DNA from: Hoyosella levis
GTDB taxonomy: Bacteria; Actinomycetota; Actinomycetes; Mycobacteriales; Mycobacteriaceae
NCBI RefSeq assembly: GCF_026008515.1
Contig: NZ_BQYM01000001.1
Location: 1-64,000, forward strand
DNA: 64,000 bases
Direction of reading: 5' to 3'
The notes beneath the pieces are model-generated. The model saw only the letters and a list, made by a program, of their open reading frames with translations, was not told the DNA's origin and searched no databases. This document shows, piece after piece, positions 1 to 8,977 of this stretch (position 1 is its first letter; every line of letters begins with the position of its first letter). Made by a program: the position numbers and the translations under genes.

Positions 1-29
1 CGTGGACGGCCGCGACGTGCATCCATGCG

Positions 30-56
30 CAACACCTCTTCTGCTAGAAGGTGTTG
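30..56. repeat. Short hairpin near left edge
   Basis: CAACACCT (30-37) and AGGTGTTG (49-56) form an 8-bp perfect stem around a short loop. No gene is visible to the left inside the window, so this may be the terminator of a gene ending just outside it. A terminator role is inferred from position only; no T-tract follows. Confidence 0.4.
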
Positions 57-109
57 CGACCACCCCTTGAACCCAGGTCGCGATCCGTGACGCTTTTCGC
101 ACACTCGCG
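56..109 (+). repeat. Partial family A stem-loop element (A4)
   Basis: GCGACC (56-61) and GGTCGC (76-81) pair, and CTTTTCGCACACTCGCG (93-109) matches the tail of the intergenic element at 58175-58233. The long first arm seen in the other copies is not recognisable, so this is a degenerate or partial copy. It lies downstream of the DUF427 gene. Confidence 0.35.
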
Positions 110-143
110 CGGCGACTTCGTACGGCGCCTTCGCGCGAGCGGG

Positions 144-431
144 CTAGTCCACCGCGATGGTGACCTGCGGGTAGAAGGCGACGTGGTCGGCGATGTGGCG
201 GGCCTCGCTCATGGGTTCGGGGTAGTACCAGGCCAGGTTGCGGCCGGTCTCGCCGTCAACGACGAGGTCGTAGTACGAGGCGGTGCCCTTCCAGTAGCAG
301 GAAGTCTGGTGCTCGCTCGGGCGCAGGTACTCCCGCTTGACGCTCTCGGGCGGGAAGTACTGGTTTCCCTCGACCTCCTCGGTGGCCTCGGCCTCGGCGA
401 TGATGGTGTCGTTCCAGACTGCGCGGATCAT
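144..431 (-). CDS. DUF427 domain protein
   Basis: A 95-residue protein of the DUF427 family, small cytoplasmic beta-rich proteins with no assigned reaction. Family signatures visible are the opening RAVWNDTIIAEA, the central YFPPESV, CYWKGTASYYDL and AWYYPEP. The start at 431 is chosen because GGGAGGA lies directly upstream and the family fold begins right after it; the frame stays open further upstream but that part has no family resemblance. It appears monocistronic, divergent from the PadR gene, with repeat A1 in the shared upstream region. Confidence 0.9.
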   Translation of the reverse strand: MIRAVWNDTIIAEAEATEEVEGNQYFPPESVKREYLRPSEHQTSCYWKGTASYYDLVVDGETGRNLAWYYPEPMSEARHIADHVAFYPQVTIAVD

Positions 432-525
432 GGTGGTCCTCCCTGATGGTGTGCTACTAGCAGCAACACCGTGGGGGCGCGCTCGCTTCCCGCGCATGCC
501 CAACCTCGCGCCCGGCCCGCCGCGA

Positions 526-574
526 GTGCGCGAAATACGACAGCGCACCGCGATAGAACTGTCGTTCTTCGCAC
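526..574 (+). repeat. Family A stem-loop element (A1)
   Basis: An imperfect inverted repeat with left arm 526-543 (ending ACGACAG) and right arm CTGTCGTTCTTCGCAC at 559-574, loop about 15 nt. The same core recurs at 12880-12928 and 58175-58233. It lies in the 211-bp gap between the divergent DUF427 and PadR genes. Confidence 0.6.
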
Positions 575-618
575 TTTCGGCTACCCGCAATGCCTCCGGC
601 CGATAAGTAGCAGCCCGA

Positions 619-642
619 TCTAGGTAGCGCTACTATCTAGCC
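619..642 (+). promoter_or_regulatory. PadR-gene promoter with palindromic operator
   Basis: A perfect 10-bp palindrome GTAGCGCTAC (624-633) overlaps a -10-like TACTAT (631-636), six bases before the ATG at 643. No Shine-Dalgarno precedes that ATG, so a leaderless transcript is likely. The palindrome sits where a PadR autorepressor would block RNA polymerase; that role is inferred. Confidence 0.5.
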
Positions 643-1029
643 ATGGATGATCAATGGCCATCCCCGTGGACCCGCGCCGGGCTGGAGATGTGCCTGCTCG
701 CGTTGCTCGACCAGGAGGGCGGAATGCACGGGTACCGCATCGCCGTGCACCTGTCCGAGCGCGGCCTGGGCGAGGTGAAGGGCGGAACGCTCTACCCGGC
801 CCTGGCACGCATGGAGGATCGCGACCTCGTCGCGAGGACCTGGACGCCCGGGGAGAACGGTCCGGGCCGCAAGATCATCGCTATCACCGGGACCGGTCGC
901 GCGCATCTGCGCCGCACGGTCGAGCAGTGGCGCTCCTGGACGGGACGGGTCCAGCGCCTTATCGAGCCAGAAAACATCGAGCACGACGGAATAGAGCACG
1001 ACGGAATCGAGCAGCAGGGAGAACCATGA
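643..1029 (+). CDS. PadR family transcriptional regulator
   Basis: A 128-residue PadR-type winged-helix regulator. The N-terminal part carries the family hallmarks: a LEMCLLALL helix, GGMHGYRIAVHL, and the recognition and wing segment KGGTLYPALARMEDRDLV, followed by a C-terminal helix (about residues 85-115) used for dimerisation in the family. The ATG has no Shine-Dalgarno and lies just after a -10-like box, suggesting leaderless translation. Its TGA overlaps the ATG of the next gene, so the two are translationally coupled. PadR/HAAS pairs are common in actinobacteria, where PadR usually represses its own operon. Confidence 0.93.
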   Translation: MDDQWPSPWTRAGLEMCLLALLDQEGGMHGYRIAVHLSERGLGEVKGGTLYPALARMEDRDLVARTWTPGENGPGRKIIAITGTGRAHLRRTVEQWRSWTGRVQRLIEPENIEHDGIEHDGIEQQGEP

Positions 1030-1577
1030 TGAGTCGCGCGCGAATGGAATCCAACGAGCAGTATCTCGATGATCTGCTGCTCGCGCTACGCATGCGGGGA
1101 GTGCCCGGGGACCGCTGCGGGGGGATCCTCGCCGAGGCCCGTGACCACCTCGCGGTGACGGGGGCCGCGGCCGACGAGAAATTCGGTCCTGCGCGCGAGT
1201 ACGCGGCGACCTGGGCCGCCGATCATGGCAGCAGGCTCCGCGCCGTCGACTACCTTGTCGCGGTCCTCTCGGGCATCCTCGGCTTCCTCGGCGGACTGCT
1301 GATCTACTCCGGCGCGAGGAGCATCGCCGGCAGCGCAGACGCGATGTGGGGGATGCCGCCCTGGTCGGCGGTAGTGCTGGGCGTGGCACTGCTGCTTGGC
1401 ATGATGCTGCTCATCCGGACGCGGGAGGATCCGGTTTCCTATCCGCCGGGAGCGGGCGGCCCCGGCAAGCGGCAGCGCTTGCCGACGATCATCTCCTGGG
1501 CCGTTCCCGCGCTCGCGGTGGCTGCCCTCGTTGCTGCGGGATTGCTCGTCGGGGCCGCGGAATCGGGGGGCCTGTGA
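1026..1577 (+). CDS. HAAS-domain membrane protein
   Basis: A 183-residue protein with an N-terminal helical segment (about 8-65, YLDDLLLALRMRGVPGD) resembling HAAS/DUF1700-type domains that accompany PadR regulators. Three hydrophobic segments follow (about 73-96, 108-130 and 155-178), consistent with an inner-membrane protein. The start overlaps the PadR stop (ATGA), so expression is coupled to the regulator. The biochemical role is unknown; partners in such pairs are thought to act as membrane-linked sensors. A second protein with the same N-terminal domain is encoded at 56351-56722. Confidence 0.75.
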   Translation: MMSRARMESNEQYLDDLLLALRMRGVPGDRCGGILAEARDHLAVTGAAADEKFGPAREYAATWAADHGSRLRAVDYLVAVLSGILGFLGGLLIYSGARSIAGSADAMWGMPPWSAVVLGVALLLGMMLLIRTREDPVSYPPGAGGPGKRQRLPTIISWAVPALAVAALVAAGLLVGAAESGGL

Positions 1578-1581
1578 TCCC

Positions 1582-1608
1582 CGGCACACCAGGGGCCCCG
1601 GGGTGCCG
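1582..1608 (+). terminator. GC-rich hairpin after PadR/HAAS operon
   Basis: CGGCACACCAGGGG (1582-1595) pairs imperfectly with CCCCGGGGTGCCG (1596-1608) five bases after the HAAS stop codon. The stem is strong but there is no T-run, as is common in high-GC actinobacteria. Position right after the operon supports a terminator. Confidence 0.5.
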
Positions 1609-1730
1609 CTTCTGTCGGAGTCGTCGTGTATCTGGTTGCACAGCAACAAGTCTCGGCCCGGCAGCAGGGTGATGTTCCAGCCTCGCGGCGGGGCCGGGCT
1701 CCATCACTACGAAAGGGGGGCCTCGCCACC

Positions 1731-2477
1731 ATGATGGCCCGAGGACATCTAGCGACCACGAGCGTTCTGTGGCTCGCTTTCGCCCCGCCGATCGCCGACG
1801 CGGCAGGGAGGCCGTTTACCACCGGCGAGATCATTGTTTCCACCATCGCCATCGCGGGCTGGTCGGTGTGGCCTGACTGGGACCACTCCGACGCGCAGCT
1901 CTCCCGCACGCTCGGTCCCTTCTCCAAGGCTTTCGCGACATTGGTGAACAAGCTGTCGGGCGGGCACCGAGTGGGCAAGACGCACACCGTGTTGTTCGCG
2001 GTGGCGATGGGTTTCCTCGCTGGCCTGCTCGGCACGGTACCGCACGATTTCGGGCAGCTGGTGCTGCCGTCGAACTGGGCCCTGATGGTGATGATGTGGT
2101 TCCTGGCCTACACGATGTTGCTCACCCTGGGGCTGTCGGTGTTCCGGTCCCGTCACATCGGCGATGAGATCATGGCGGTGGAGGCCATCGCTATCGTTGC
2201 GCTCGCGCTGTGGCTCGCACCAGGGGACTGGTGGTGGATGCCCTGGACCGCGGCGATCGGCTGCCTGCTGCACTGCGTGCAGGACATGATGACCACCCGT
2301 GGGCTCAACAACTTCCTGTGGCCGCTGCCCAAGCGCCGCGTGCGCCTGCCGGTCCTCGGCCGGGCGGGCGGCACCCGGGAGCAGATGCTCACCAGCGCCA
2401 CGCTCATCGCCGCGCTGTGGGTGGCGCCCGCCGTGCTCAGTGGCAATGTCTGGTGGACCGCCGAGTGGCTGGCGTGA
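1731..2477 (+). CDS. YdjM-like membrane-bound metal-dependent hydrolase
   Basis: A 248-residue membrane protein resembling the YdjM/DUF457 family (predicted membrane-bound metal-dependent hydrolases). Visible family elements are WPDWDHSDAQLSR near residue 45, GGHRVGKTHTVLF near 75, and LLHCVQDMMTTRGLNNFLWPL near 180; the D/H residues are the likely metal ligands. There are about five hydrophobic helices. The ATG at 1731 is preceded by GAAAGGGG, and the frame's open upstream part lacks family resemblance. The substrate is unknown. It stands alone, convergent with cobIJ. Confidence 0.85.
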   Translation: MMARGHLATTSVLWLAFAPPIADAAGRPFTTGEIIVSTIAIAGWSVWPDWDHSDAQLSRTLGPFSKAFATLVNKLSGGHRVGKTHTVLFAVAMGFLAGLLGTVPHDFGQLVLPSNWALMVMMWFLAYTMLLTLGLSVFRSRHIGDEIMAVEAIAIVALALWLAPGDWWWMPWTAAIGCLLHCVQDMMTTRGLNNFLWPLPKRRVRLPVLGRAGGTREQMLTSATLIAALWVAPAVLSGNVWWTAEWLA

Positions 2478-2508
2478 CCATCACCGCGGGCTCGGCGGCC
2501 AGCAGGGC

Positions 2509-4026
2509 CTAGCGCACGGCGTTGTCGAGGGCCGGGTAGCGGCGCGAGGTGTAGACCACCTGCCCGGCCGGGCGCTCGACAACGCTGGTCTGCGTCGATC
2601 CGATGATCAGCAGGCAGCGCATATCGACCTGTGATGGATCCAGATCGGCGAGACGGGTGACGGTGACGGTCTCGGCGTCGCTACCGACCGCGCGGCCGAT
2701 GATCACCGGCGTCGCGCCATCCCGGACCTCGAGCAGCAGTTCCTTCAGCGCGCCCACCTGCCAGGTGCGCGAGCGTGACGCGGGGTTGTAGATCGCGATC
2801 GCGAGATCCGCCTTCGCTGCCGCCTGCACGCGATCCGCGACGACGTCCCAGGGCTTGAGCCGGTCCGACAGGGAGATCACGGCGTAGTCGTGGCCGAGTG
2901 GTGCTCCGGCGCGGGACGCTACCGCGTTGGCCGCGGTCATCCCGGGCACGACTCGTACGCGCACGTCCGCGTACTCGTCGCGCGCGGCAACCTCGAGGAC
3001 GGCGGAGGCCATCGCGAACACGCCCGGATCCCCGGAGGAGACCACCGCGACGCGGGCCCCATCGCGGGCGAGGTCGAGCGCATGGGCGGCACGTTCCTCC
3101 TCCACGCGATTGTCGGAAGGGTGCTGGCGCTGCCAGGCATTCTTCGCCACGCGCGCCAGGTAGGGGCCATAGCCGACGAGGTCGGTGGCGGCCCGCAGCT
3201 CGCGGCGCACCTCGGGCGTGGTCCAGTCGGTGTGGCCGGGCCCGAGGCCCACCACAACGACCTCGCCGGGCTGCCCCTCGCCGGGAAGCGCAGGGCTCGG
3301 CGCGCGAGTGTTCAACGGCGAGGGAACGATCGCCACCGAGAAGTAGGGCGTGTCAGCGGGATCGACATCGCGCAGCGGCAGGACCCGCTGGCCGTCCCAG
3401 CTCGCCCGCTCGACATACACGGCCTCATCGAGGCGGCCTGCCTTCTCCAGCGCGTCGCGCACCGGCCCGAAGGTGCGGCCCAGCTTCATCACCGCGACCG
3501 CGTCGCCGCTGGTGAACCGATCGATCAGTTCTGCTTCCGGAAGGGTGCCCGGCACGACGGTCAAGGTCTCATCGCGCTCCACGAGCGGCACCTGCATCGC
3601 TGCGGAGGCCGCCGAGATGGAGGTGACACCAGGCACGATCTCGGTGCGGAACCGCGCTTGCAGCCTCTTGTGCATGTGCATGTAGGAGCTGTAGAAGAGC
3701 GGATCGCCCTCGGCGAGCAGCGCGACATCCCGGCCCGCGGCGAGGTGGACGGCGAGGCGCTCAGCGGATTCCGCATAGAACTCGTCGATCGCGCCCTGGT
3801 AGCCCCGCGGATGATCGGTGGTTTCGGTGGTCACCGGATAGACGAGCTTCTCCTCGATCTGGCCTTCCCGCAGGTAGGGCGCGGCGACGCTGCGGGCGAT
3901 GGACCGGCCATGGCGGGCACTGTGATAGGCGACGACATCGGCCGCGGCGATCAGCCGGGCGGCCTTGACGGTGACGAGCTCGGGGTCGCCCGGGCCAAGC
4001 CCGAGGCCCCACAGGGTGCCGCTCAT
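2509..4026 (-). CDS. cobIJ: Bifunctional precorrin-2 C20- / precorrin-3B C17-methyltransferase
   Basis: A 505-residue fusion of two SAM-dependent tetrapyrrole methyltransferases. The CobI half (about 1-245) opens with [17 protein letters not shown] and has [18 protein letters not shown]. The CobJ half (about 255-500) opens with [18 protein letters not shown] and has [16 protein letters not shown] and [14 protein letters not shown]. It methylates C20 of precorrin-2 and then C17 with ring contraction in the aerobic (CobG-type) cobalamin route. A fused CobIJ is known from mycobacteria. The ATG overlaps the cobH stop by 4 bp, so the two are coupled. Other cob genes are not in the window. Confidence 0.96.
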   Translation of the reverse strand: MSGTLWGLGLGPGDPELVTVKAARLIAAADVVAYHSARHGRSIARSVAAPYLREGQIEEKLVYPVTTETTDHPRGYQGAIDEFYAESAERLAVHLAAGRDVALLAEGDPLFYSSYMHMHKRLQARFRTEIVPGVTSISAASAAMQVPLVERDETLTVVPGTLPEAELIDRFTSGDAVAVMKLGRTFGPVRDALEKAGRLDEAVYVERASWDGQRVLPLRDVDPADTPYFSVAIVPSPLNTRAPSPALPGEGQPGEVVVVGLGPGHTDWTTPEVRRELRAATDLVGYGPYLARVAKNAWQRQHPSDNRVEEERAAHALDLARDGARVAVVSSGDPGVFAMASAVLEVAARDEYADVRVRVVPGMTAANAVASRAGAPLGHDYAVISLSDRLKPWDVVADRVQAAAKADLAIAIYNPASRSRTWQVGALKELLLEVRDGATPVIIGRAVGSDAETVTVTRLADLDPSQVDMRCLLIIGSTQTSVVERPAGQVVYTSRRYPALDNAVR

Positions 4027-4709
4027 AGCTCCGCGCTCGCGATCGCGTTGACAGCGGCGGCGGTGATGGCGCTGCCACCGCGACGGCCACGCACGAGCAG
4101 GTGCCGGGGAGCCCGCGGATGAGCGATCACCGCTTCCTTGGACTCCACGGCTCCGACGAAGCCAACGGGCCCGCCCACGATGGCAGCGGGCATGGGCGCC
4201 CCGTCATCGATGAGCTGCAGCAGGTGGAACAGCGCGGTGGGGGCGTTGCCGATCGCGACGATCGCGCCGTCGAGATGGTCGCGCCACAGCTCCACGGCGG
4301 CCGCGGTGCGGGTGGTGCCGAGCTGCTCGGCAAGGCCAGCCACCCGCGGGTCGCGAAGGGTGCAGATCACCGCGTTGCCCGCGGGGAGGCGCCGACGGGT
4401 GACGCCCTCGGCGACCATGTGGGTATCGGCAAGGATCGGCGCCCCCGCCTCGAGCGCGGCGCGCGCGTGATCGACGACACCGGGCGTGCGCGCGATGTCG
4501 TCGATCAGGTCGGTCTGCCCGCACGCGTGGATCATCCGCACCACGGCCTCGGCATCGGCGGGGGAGAACCCGCTGAGATCGGTCTCGTCGCGAATCATGG
4601 CGAAGGAGCGCCGGTAGATCTCGAGGCCATCGCGCACGTATCCGGCCTCCATGAGGTCCTGGTACGCGCCCGGGCCGGGTGCCGTTGCGTGAGGTGTGGT
4701 GACGGGCAT
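4023..4709 (-). CDS. cobH: Precorrin-8X methylmutase
   Basis: A 228-residue CobH/CbiC protein that moves the C11 methyl group to C12, giving hydrogenobyrinic acid in cobalamin synthesis. Visible signatures include [13 protein letters not shown] with the catalytic-type His, [23 protein letters not shown] and the C-terminal [14 protein letters not shown] and [20 protein letters not shown]. The length is normal for the family. It begins only 10 nt after the csoR stop on the same strand, with no visible terminator, so transcription from the copper operon probably continues into cobH-cobIJ. Confidence 0.96.
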   Translation of the reverse strand: MPVTTPHATAPGPGAYQDLMEAGYVRDGLEIYRRSFAMIRDETDLSGFSPADAEAVVRMIHACGQTDLIDDIARTPGVVDHARAALEAGAPILADTHMVAEGVTRRRLPAGNAVICTLRDPRVAGLAEQLGTTRTAAAVELWRDHLDGAIVAIGNAPTALFHLLQLIDDGAPMPAAIVGGPVGFVGAVESKEAVIAHPRAPRHLLVRGRRGGSAITAAAVNAIASAEL

Positions 4710-4719
4710 GGGGGAGAGT

Positions 4720-5088
4720 CTACGAGCGCACGAGCCGTGCTATCGCATCGGACACTTCCTGGAGCTTCGCGTCCGCCTCGTCACCACCGGCAGCGACGGC
4801 CTCGGCGACGCAGTGACTCATGTGGTCGTCGAGCAGCCCGAGGGCGACCGAGCGCAGGGCGCTGGTCATCGCCGAGACCTGGGTGAGGATGTCGATGCAG
4901 TATTTCTCCTCCTCGACCATGCGCTGGATGCCGCGCGCCTGCCCCTCGATGCGGCGCAGCCGCTTGAGGTAGTTGTCCTTGCTGGAGATGTAGCCGTGGT
5001 GGTGGCCATCCTGGCATGCGGTGCCAGCCTGGGCCAGGTGGGTCTCCGAGGCGTCAGCGCTGGCTGATGGCGGATTGGGGGTAGTCAT
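4720..5088 (-). CDS. csoR: Copper-sensing transcriptional repressor CsoR
   Basis: A 122-residue CsoR/RcnR (DUF156) repressor. The core [21 protein letters not shown] is typical. The copper ligand triad of CsoR is present as Cys64 (YCIDIL), His89 and Cys93 (DDHMSHC), spaced as in the M. tuberculosis protein. Residues 1-33 form a His/Cys-containing extension (CQDGHHHG). Cu(I) binding releases DNA; the likely operator is at 7712-7731 in front of copZ. The gene lies 43 nt after copA and 10 nt before cobH on the same strand. Confidence 0.94.
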   Translation of the reverse strand: MTTPNPPSASADASETHLAQAGTACQDGHHHGYISSKDNYLKRLRRIEGQARGIQRMVEEEKYCIDILTQVSAMTSALRSVALGLLDDHMSHCVAEAVAAGGDEADAKLQEVSDAIARLVRS

Positions 5089-5131
5089 CGTCGGTGGCCT
5101 TTCAGGTGCAGGACCTTCGCCGGAGGGGAGG

Positions 5132-7411
5132 TCAGGAACGGGCGGGGGAGAAGCGGCGCAGCCGCAGGCTGTTGCCCACGACGAACAACGACGAGGCCGC
5201 CATGGCAGCGCCGGCGATCATCGGGTTGAGCAGGCCCGCCGCCGCGATCGGCAGTGCCGCGACATTGTAGGCGAAAGCCCAGAACAGGTTTCCCTTGATG
5301 GTGCGCAGCGTGGCGCGGGAAAGCCGGATCGCATCGACGATCGCGCGGGGATCCGGTCGCATCAGGGTCAGGTCGCTGGCGTTGATGGCGACATCGGTGC
5401 CGCTGCCCATCGCGATGCCCAGGTCCGCGCCCGCCAGTGCGGCTGCATCGTTGACGCCGTCGCCGACCATGGCGACGACCTTGCCGCGGGCGCGCAGGTC
5501 CGCGATGACGGTGGCCTTGTCCTCGGGCAGCACCCCGGCGATGACCTCATCGATGCCGATGGTCGCGGCCACGGCGCGCGCGGCGGTCTCGTTGTCGCCG
5601 GTCAGCATGATCACCTCGGCCCCGAGCCGCCGCAATCCCGCGACGGCCTCGGCGGACTCGGCGCGCGGGGAGTCACCCACGGCGAGCACCGCGCGCGCCG
5701 CACCGTCCCAGCCGACGAGCACGGCAGTACGTCCCTCGCGCTGCTGCTCCTCGAGCGCATCGACCAGGTCGGCGGGAACGGCGAGGCCCTCGTCCTGCAG
5801 CAGGGCCGGACGACCAACGATGACGCTGGTGCCCTCGACGGTGCCGCGGACACCGAGCCCGGAGATGCTCGAGAAACCCGAGACGGCAGGGAGCGTGGAT
5901 CCCTCGGCCCGTGCCGCATCGACGATGGCGCGGGCGATGGGGTGCTCGGAGGAATCCTCCAGCGCTGCCGCGCGGGCCAGTGCGGTGGACGCGCTCGTTC
6001 CGGTCGCGGGGATCACCTCGTGCAGGGTCATCGCGCCGGTGGTGAGCGTGCCGGTCTTGTCGAGGACGACGGTGTCGATGCGCCGGGTTGACTCGAGCAC
6101 CTCGGGGCCCTTGATGAGGATGCCGAGCTGCGCGCCGCGGCCGGTGCCGACCATCAGCGCCGTGGGGGTGGCGAGGCCGAGCGCGCAGGGGCAGGCCACG
6201 ATGAGCACGGCCACCGCGGCGGTGAACGCGAACTCGGTGCCGTCACCGCTGATCAGCCAGAACGCCAGCGTCGCGGCGCTCAGCGCGAGAACGAACGGCA
6301 CGAACACGGCCGAGACGCGGTCGGCGAGGCGCTGGACCGCCGCCTTGCCGGCCTGTGCTTGCTCGACGAGCTCGCGGATGCGCGCGAGCCGGGTCTGCTC
6401 GCCCACGGCGGTGGCACGCACAGCGATGCGCCCGGAGGTGTTCAGCGTCGCGCCGGTCACGGTGTCGCCGGGCCCGGCCTCCATGGGCACGGGCTCGCCG
6501 GTGAGCATGGATTCGTCCACCGCGGTGTGGCCCTCGACGATGGTTCCGTCGGTGGCGATCTTCTCGCCGGGCCGGACGATGAAGATGTCGTCGACCATGA
6601 GGCTCGCAACGGGGATGCGCTGCTCGATGCCGTCGCGCAGCACCGCGACATCACGCGCCCCGAGTTCTGCCAGCGATCGCAGCGCCGCGCCTGCACGCCG
6701 CTTTGACCTGGCCTCGAGGTATTTCCCAGCGAGGATGAACGTGGTGATCGCGACGGCGGCCTCGAGATAGATGTTGGCCGAGCCGTCGCCGCGCGCGGGC
6801 AGCAGGCTGAAGCCGTGGGTCATGCCGATGTGCCCGGCGGTGCCGAAGAACAAGGCATAGAGGGACCAGCCGAGCGCGGCGAGCGTGCCGATGGAGATCA
6901 GCGTGTCCATGGTGACGGCACGGTGCCGCGCATTGAGGATCGCGGCCCGGTGGAAGGGGAGCCCGGACCATGCGATGACGGGGAGGGCGAGCGCGAGGGA
7001 GAACCACTGCCAGCCGGGGAACTGCAGCGCCGGGATCATGGCGGTCGCGATGACGGGGACGCTGAGCACGGCGGCGAGGGCGAGGCGGCGGCGAAGCCCA
7101 GCGACGGCGCGCTCGTCCTCGGCGTCGATATCGGCGGCGGTGAGGGTTGTATCCGCCTGATGGGGGCGCGCGCCGTAGCCAGTCTTGCGGACCACGTCGA
7201 TGAGCGCTTCGGTGTCGACCGCGGTGGTCTCGGTGGTGATGCGCGCCTTCTCGGTGGCGAAGTTGACGGTCGCGGTGACGCCTTCGACGCGATTGAGCTT
7301 CTTCGCGATGCGCGCGGCGCAGGATGCGCAGGTCATGCCGGTGATGTCGAGGTCGATGACCCGGGGCGGTGCCTGCTGGGCAGCGCGCGCCGTGTCGAGG
7401 GTCTTGCTCAT
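5132..7411 (-). CDS. copA: Copper-translocating P1B-type ATPase
   Basis: A 759-residue Cu(I)-exporting ATPase. It has one N-terminal heavy-metal domain with GMTCASC (Cys28 and Cys31), the actuator TGEP (about 304-307), the membrane metal site CPC (about 407-409), the phosphorylation motif DKTGT (about 451-455), then TGDN and GDGVNDA in the nucleotide domain, and eight predicted helices. It sits in the cytoplasmic membrane and pumps copper outward. The start at 7411 is chosen because GGAGG precedes it; an upstream in-frame ATG would add 18 proline-rich residues. It follows copZ by 50 nt and is probably controlled by CsoR. Confidence 0.95.
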   Translation of the reverse strand: MSKTLDTARAAQQAPPRVIDLDITGMTCASCAARIAKKLNRVEGVTATVNFATEKARITTETTAVDTEALIDVVRKTGYGARPHQADTTLTAADIDAEDERAVAGLRRRLALAAVLSVPVIATAMIPALQFPGWQWFSLALALPVIAWSGLPFHRAAILNARHRAVTMDTLISIGTLAALGWSLYALFFGTAGHIGMTHGFSLLPARGDGSANIYLEAAVAITTFILAGKYLEARSKRRAGAALRSLAELGARDVAVLRDGIEQRIPVASLMVDDIFIVRPGEKIATDGTIVEGHTAVDESMLTGEPVPMEAGPGDTVTGATLNTSGRIAVRATAVGEQTRLARIRELVEQAQAGKAAVQRLADRVSAVFVPFVLALSAATLAFWLISGDGTEFAFTAAVAVLIVACPCALGLATPTALMVGTGRGAQLGILIKGPEVLESTRRIDTVVLDKTGTLTTGAMTLHEVIPATGTSASTALARAAALEDSSEHPIARAIVDAARAEGSTLPAVSGFSSISGLGVRGTVEGTSVIVGRPALLQDEGLAVPADLVDALEEQQREGRTAVLVGWDGAARAVLAVGDSPRAESAEAVAGLRRLGAEVIMLTGDNETAARAVAATIGIDEVIAGVLPEDKATVIADLRARGKVVAMVGDGVNDAAALAGADLGIAMGSGTDVAINASDLTLMRPDPRAIVDAIRLSRATLRTIKGNLFWAFAYNVAALPIAAAGLLNPMIAGAAMAASSLFVVGNSLRLRRFSPARS

Positions 7412-7461
7412 GGAGAGCCTCCGGAGTGCTGGGCGGGGTGGGGGTGGATCAGGGGGCGCGA

Positions 7462-7662
7462 TCAAGCGATGGCGTAGCCGGCCTCGTCGACTGCTTCGCG
7501 CAGGGCTGCCTGGTCGAGCTCGGTGTCGCTGGTGATGGTGACCGCGCCGGTGGCGAGGTCGACGGCGACGTTGGTGACGCCAGGCAGGGCGCTGATCTCC
7601 GAGCGGACGGAGTTCTCGCAGTGTCCGCAGGTCATGCCGGTGACGGTGATCGTGGTGGTCAT
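7462..7662 (-). CDS. copZ: CopZ-like copper chaperone (heavy-metal-associated domain)
   Basis: A 66-residue single HMA domain with the metal-binding GMTCGHC motif (Cys12, Cys15) in a ferredoxin-like fold. It would carry Cu(I) to the CopA N-terminal domain. Start at 7662, with GAGGAG about 6 nt upstream. It is the first gene of the copZ-copA-csoR unit and its promoter region holds the CsoR-type operator shared with the divergent DUF305 gene. Confidence 0.93.
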   Translation of the reverse strand: MTTTITVTGMTCGHCENSVRSEISALPGVTNVAVDLATGAVTITSDTELDQAALREAVDEAGYAIA

Positions 7663-7711
7663 GGAAAGCTCCTCGGGTTGGTCCGGCGTGTCGTCCGGAC
7701 GCTGTGGCGTA

Positions 7712-7731
7712 GGTACCCCCCTAGGGTATAT
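7712..7731. promoter_or_regulatory. CsoR-type copper operator between copZ and DUF305 gene
   Basis: GTACCCCCCTAGGGTATA (7713-7730) is a TACCC...GGGTA inverted repeat, the form known for CsoR operators, directly followed by the AT-rich TATATAAAT that could serve as a -10. It lies between the divergent copZ and DUF305 genes, so one CsoR site could repress both. Sequence pattern seen; binding inferred. Confidence 0.7.
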
Positions 7732-7788
7732 AAATGAGATGGGTCCAGCAACCTCCTGGACCCGGAAACCCCCTCTGACAGGAGAACC

Positions 7789-8415
7789 ATGAGCACCCGG
7801 CCCCTCGCCTTCGTCGCCACCTCCGCCCTCGCGCTCGCCCTCTCCGCGTGTGGCGCCACCAGCACCGATACGACGACCCCCACAGCGACCCCGGCAAGCT
7901 CCACGGCCGAGTCCACGGCCGCCAATGCCGCCGACGTCATGTTCGCCCAGGGCATGATTCCCCACCACGAGCAAGCGATCGAGATGAGCGACATCATCCT
8001 CGGCAAGGACGGCATCATGCCCGAGGTCACCGCGCTCGCCCAGCAGATCAAGGACGCCCAGCAGCCCGAGATCGACACCCTCAACGAGTGGATCGGAGAG
8101 TGGACCGACCAGCACGAGGATGCCGGCCACATGATGGACGACGGCAGCATGATGGACGACGACACCATGGGCCATATGAACGGCATGATGTCCACCGCGC
8201 AGCTCGACGAGCTCCGCAACGCCGACGGCCCGGCCGCGAGCCGGATGTTTCTCGAGCAGATGATCATTCACCACGAGGGCGCGATCCACATGGCCCGCGC
8301 GCACCTCGGCAACGGCGAGCACCCCGGAGCCCGCGACATGTCACAGGGCATCATCGACAGCCAGCAGGCCGAGATCGACACCATGCGCGAGCTGCTCGAC
8401 CAGGACAGCGAGTAG
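7789..8415 (+). CDS. DUF305 family lipoprotein (predicted copper-binding)
   Basis: A 208-residue exported lipoprotein. The signal peptide ends in a lipobox with Cys21 (ALSAC), then a Thr/Ser/Ala-rich linker (22-46). Two DUF305 halves follow, with MFAQGMIPHHEQAIEMS and MFLEQMIIHHEGAIHMAR; the paired His and Met residues, plus a Met/Asp-rich stretch near 112-130, fit periplasm-side copper binding. GGAGAACC precedes the ATG. It is divergent from copZ and shares the CsoR-type operator, consistent with copper-induced expression. Confidence 0.93.
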   Translation: MSTRPLAFVATSALALALSACGATSTDTTTPTATPASSTAESTAANAADVMFAQGMIPHHEQAIEMSDIILGKDGIMPEVTALAQQIKDAQQPEIDTLNEWIGEWTDQHEDAGHMMDDGSMMDDDTMGHMNGMMSTAQLDELRNADGPAASRMFLEQMIIHHEGAIHMARAHLGNGEHPGARDMSQGIIDSQQAEIDTMRELLDQDSE

Positions 8416-8501
8416 CAGGTCGCGTGACGCCTCGCCGGGATCCTTGTGCACTGCAGCGCAGCGGCGGGAGAATGGGAGGAGCTTGCGATCGGAGGCCCAG
8501 A

Positions 8502-8909
8502 ATGGATGCACCCGGGATGGATGCACGACGAACCGTCGAGACTCTCTATGACAAGCTCGCCGAGGGCGATGGACCCGGCGTCATGGCCATGCTGGCGCCC
8601 GATATCTCGTGGATCGAGGAAGCAGGCTTCCCCTACGGAGGCACCTACATCGGCCCAGACGCGGTGGCGGCGAATGTCCTGGGGCCGCTGGCGAGCGATT
8701 GGGATGGGTTCCGCGTGGAGCCAACGGCGATCCTCGCCGAGGGGCAGCGCGTCGCCGCGCTTGGCTGGTACTCCGGGACAGGCCGTCGCGCGGGACGCTC
8801 GTTCCGGGCCCGGTTCACCCATTGGTTCACCGTCGAGGATGGCCTGATCACGAGTTTCGAGCAGGTCGCCGATAGCGTTCCCGTGCGCGACGCCTTGAGC
8901 CCTGCGTAG
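8502..8909 (+). CDS. SnoaL/NTF2-like protein
   Basis: A 135-residue protein of the SnoaL-like/NTF2 superfamily (ketosteroid-isomerase fold). Features visible are TVETLYDKLAEGDGPGVMAMLAPDISWIE at the start and FRARFTHWFTVEDGLITSFEQVADS at the end. No specific substrate can be assigned. The ATG at 8502 is 6 nt after GGAGG. It stands alone between the DUF305 and DUF4126 genes. Confidence 0.85.
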   Translation: MDAPGMDARRTVETLYDKLAEGDGPGVMAMLAPDISWIEEAGFPYGGTYIGPDAVAANVLGPLASDWDGFRVEPTAILAEGQRVAALGWYSGTGRRAGRSFRARFTHWFTVEDGLITSFEQVADSVPVRDALSPA

Positions 8910-8943
8910 TTCCAGCGGCCGTCCAGGGAGTCCACCTAGGGCA

Positions 8944-8973
8944 GTCAGCCTAGAATCGGTCAGCCTAGAATCG
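8944..8973 (+). repeat. 15-bp tandem duplication carrying a -10-like box
   Basis: GTCAGCCTAGAATCG occurs twice in tandem (8944-8958 and 8959-8973). Each copy contains TAGAAT, a good -10 hexamer. The second TAGAAT (8966-8971) lies six bases before the DUF4126 ATG at 8978, which lacks a Shine-Dalgarno, so this looks like a duplicated promoter for a leaderless message. Confidence 0.6.
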
Positions 8974-8977
8974 GACA

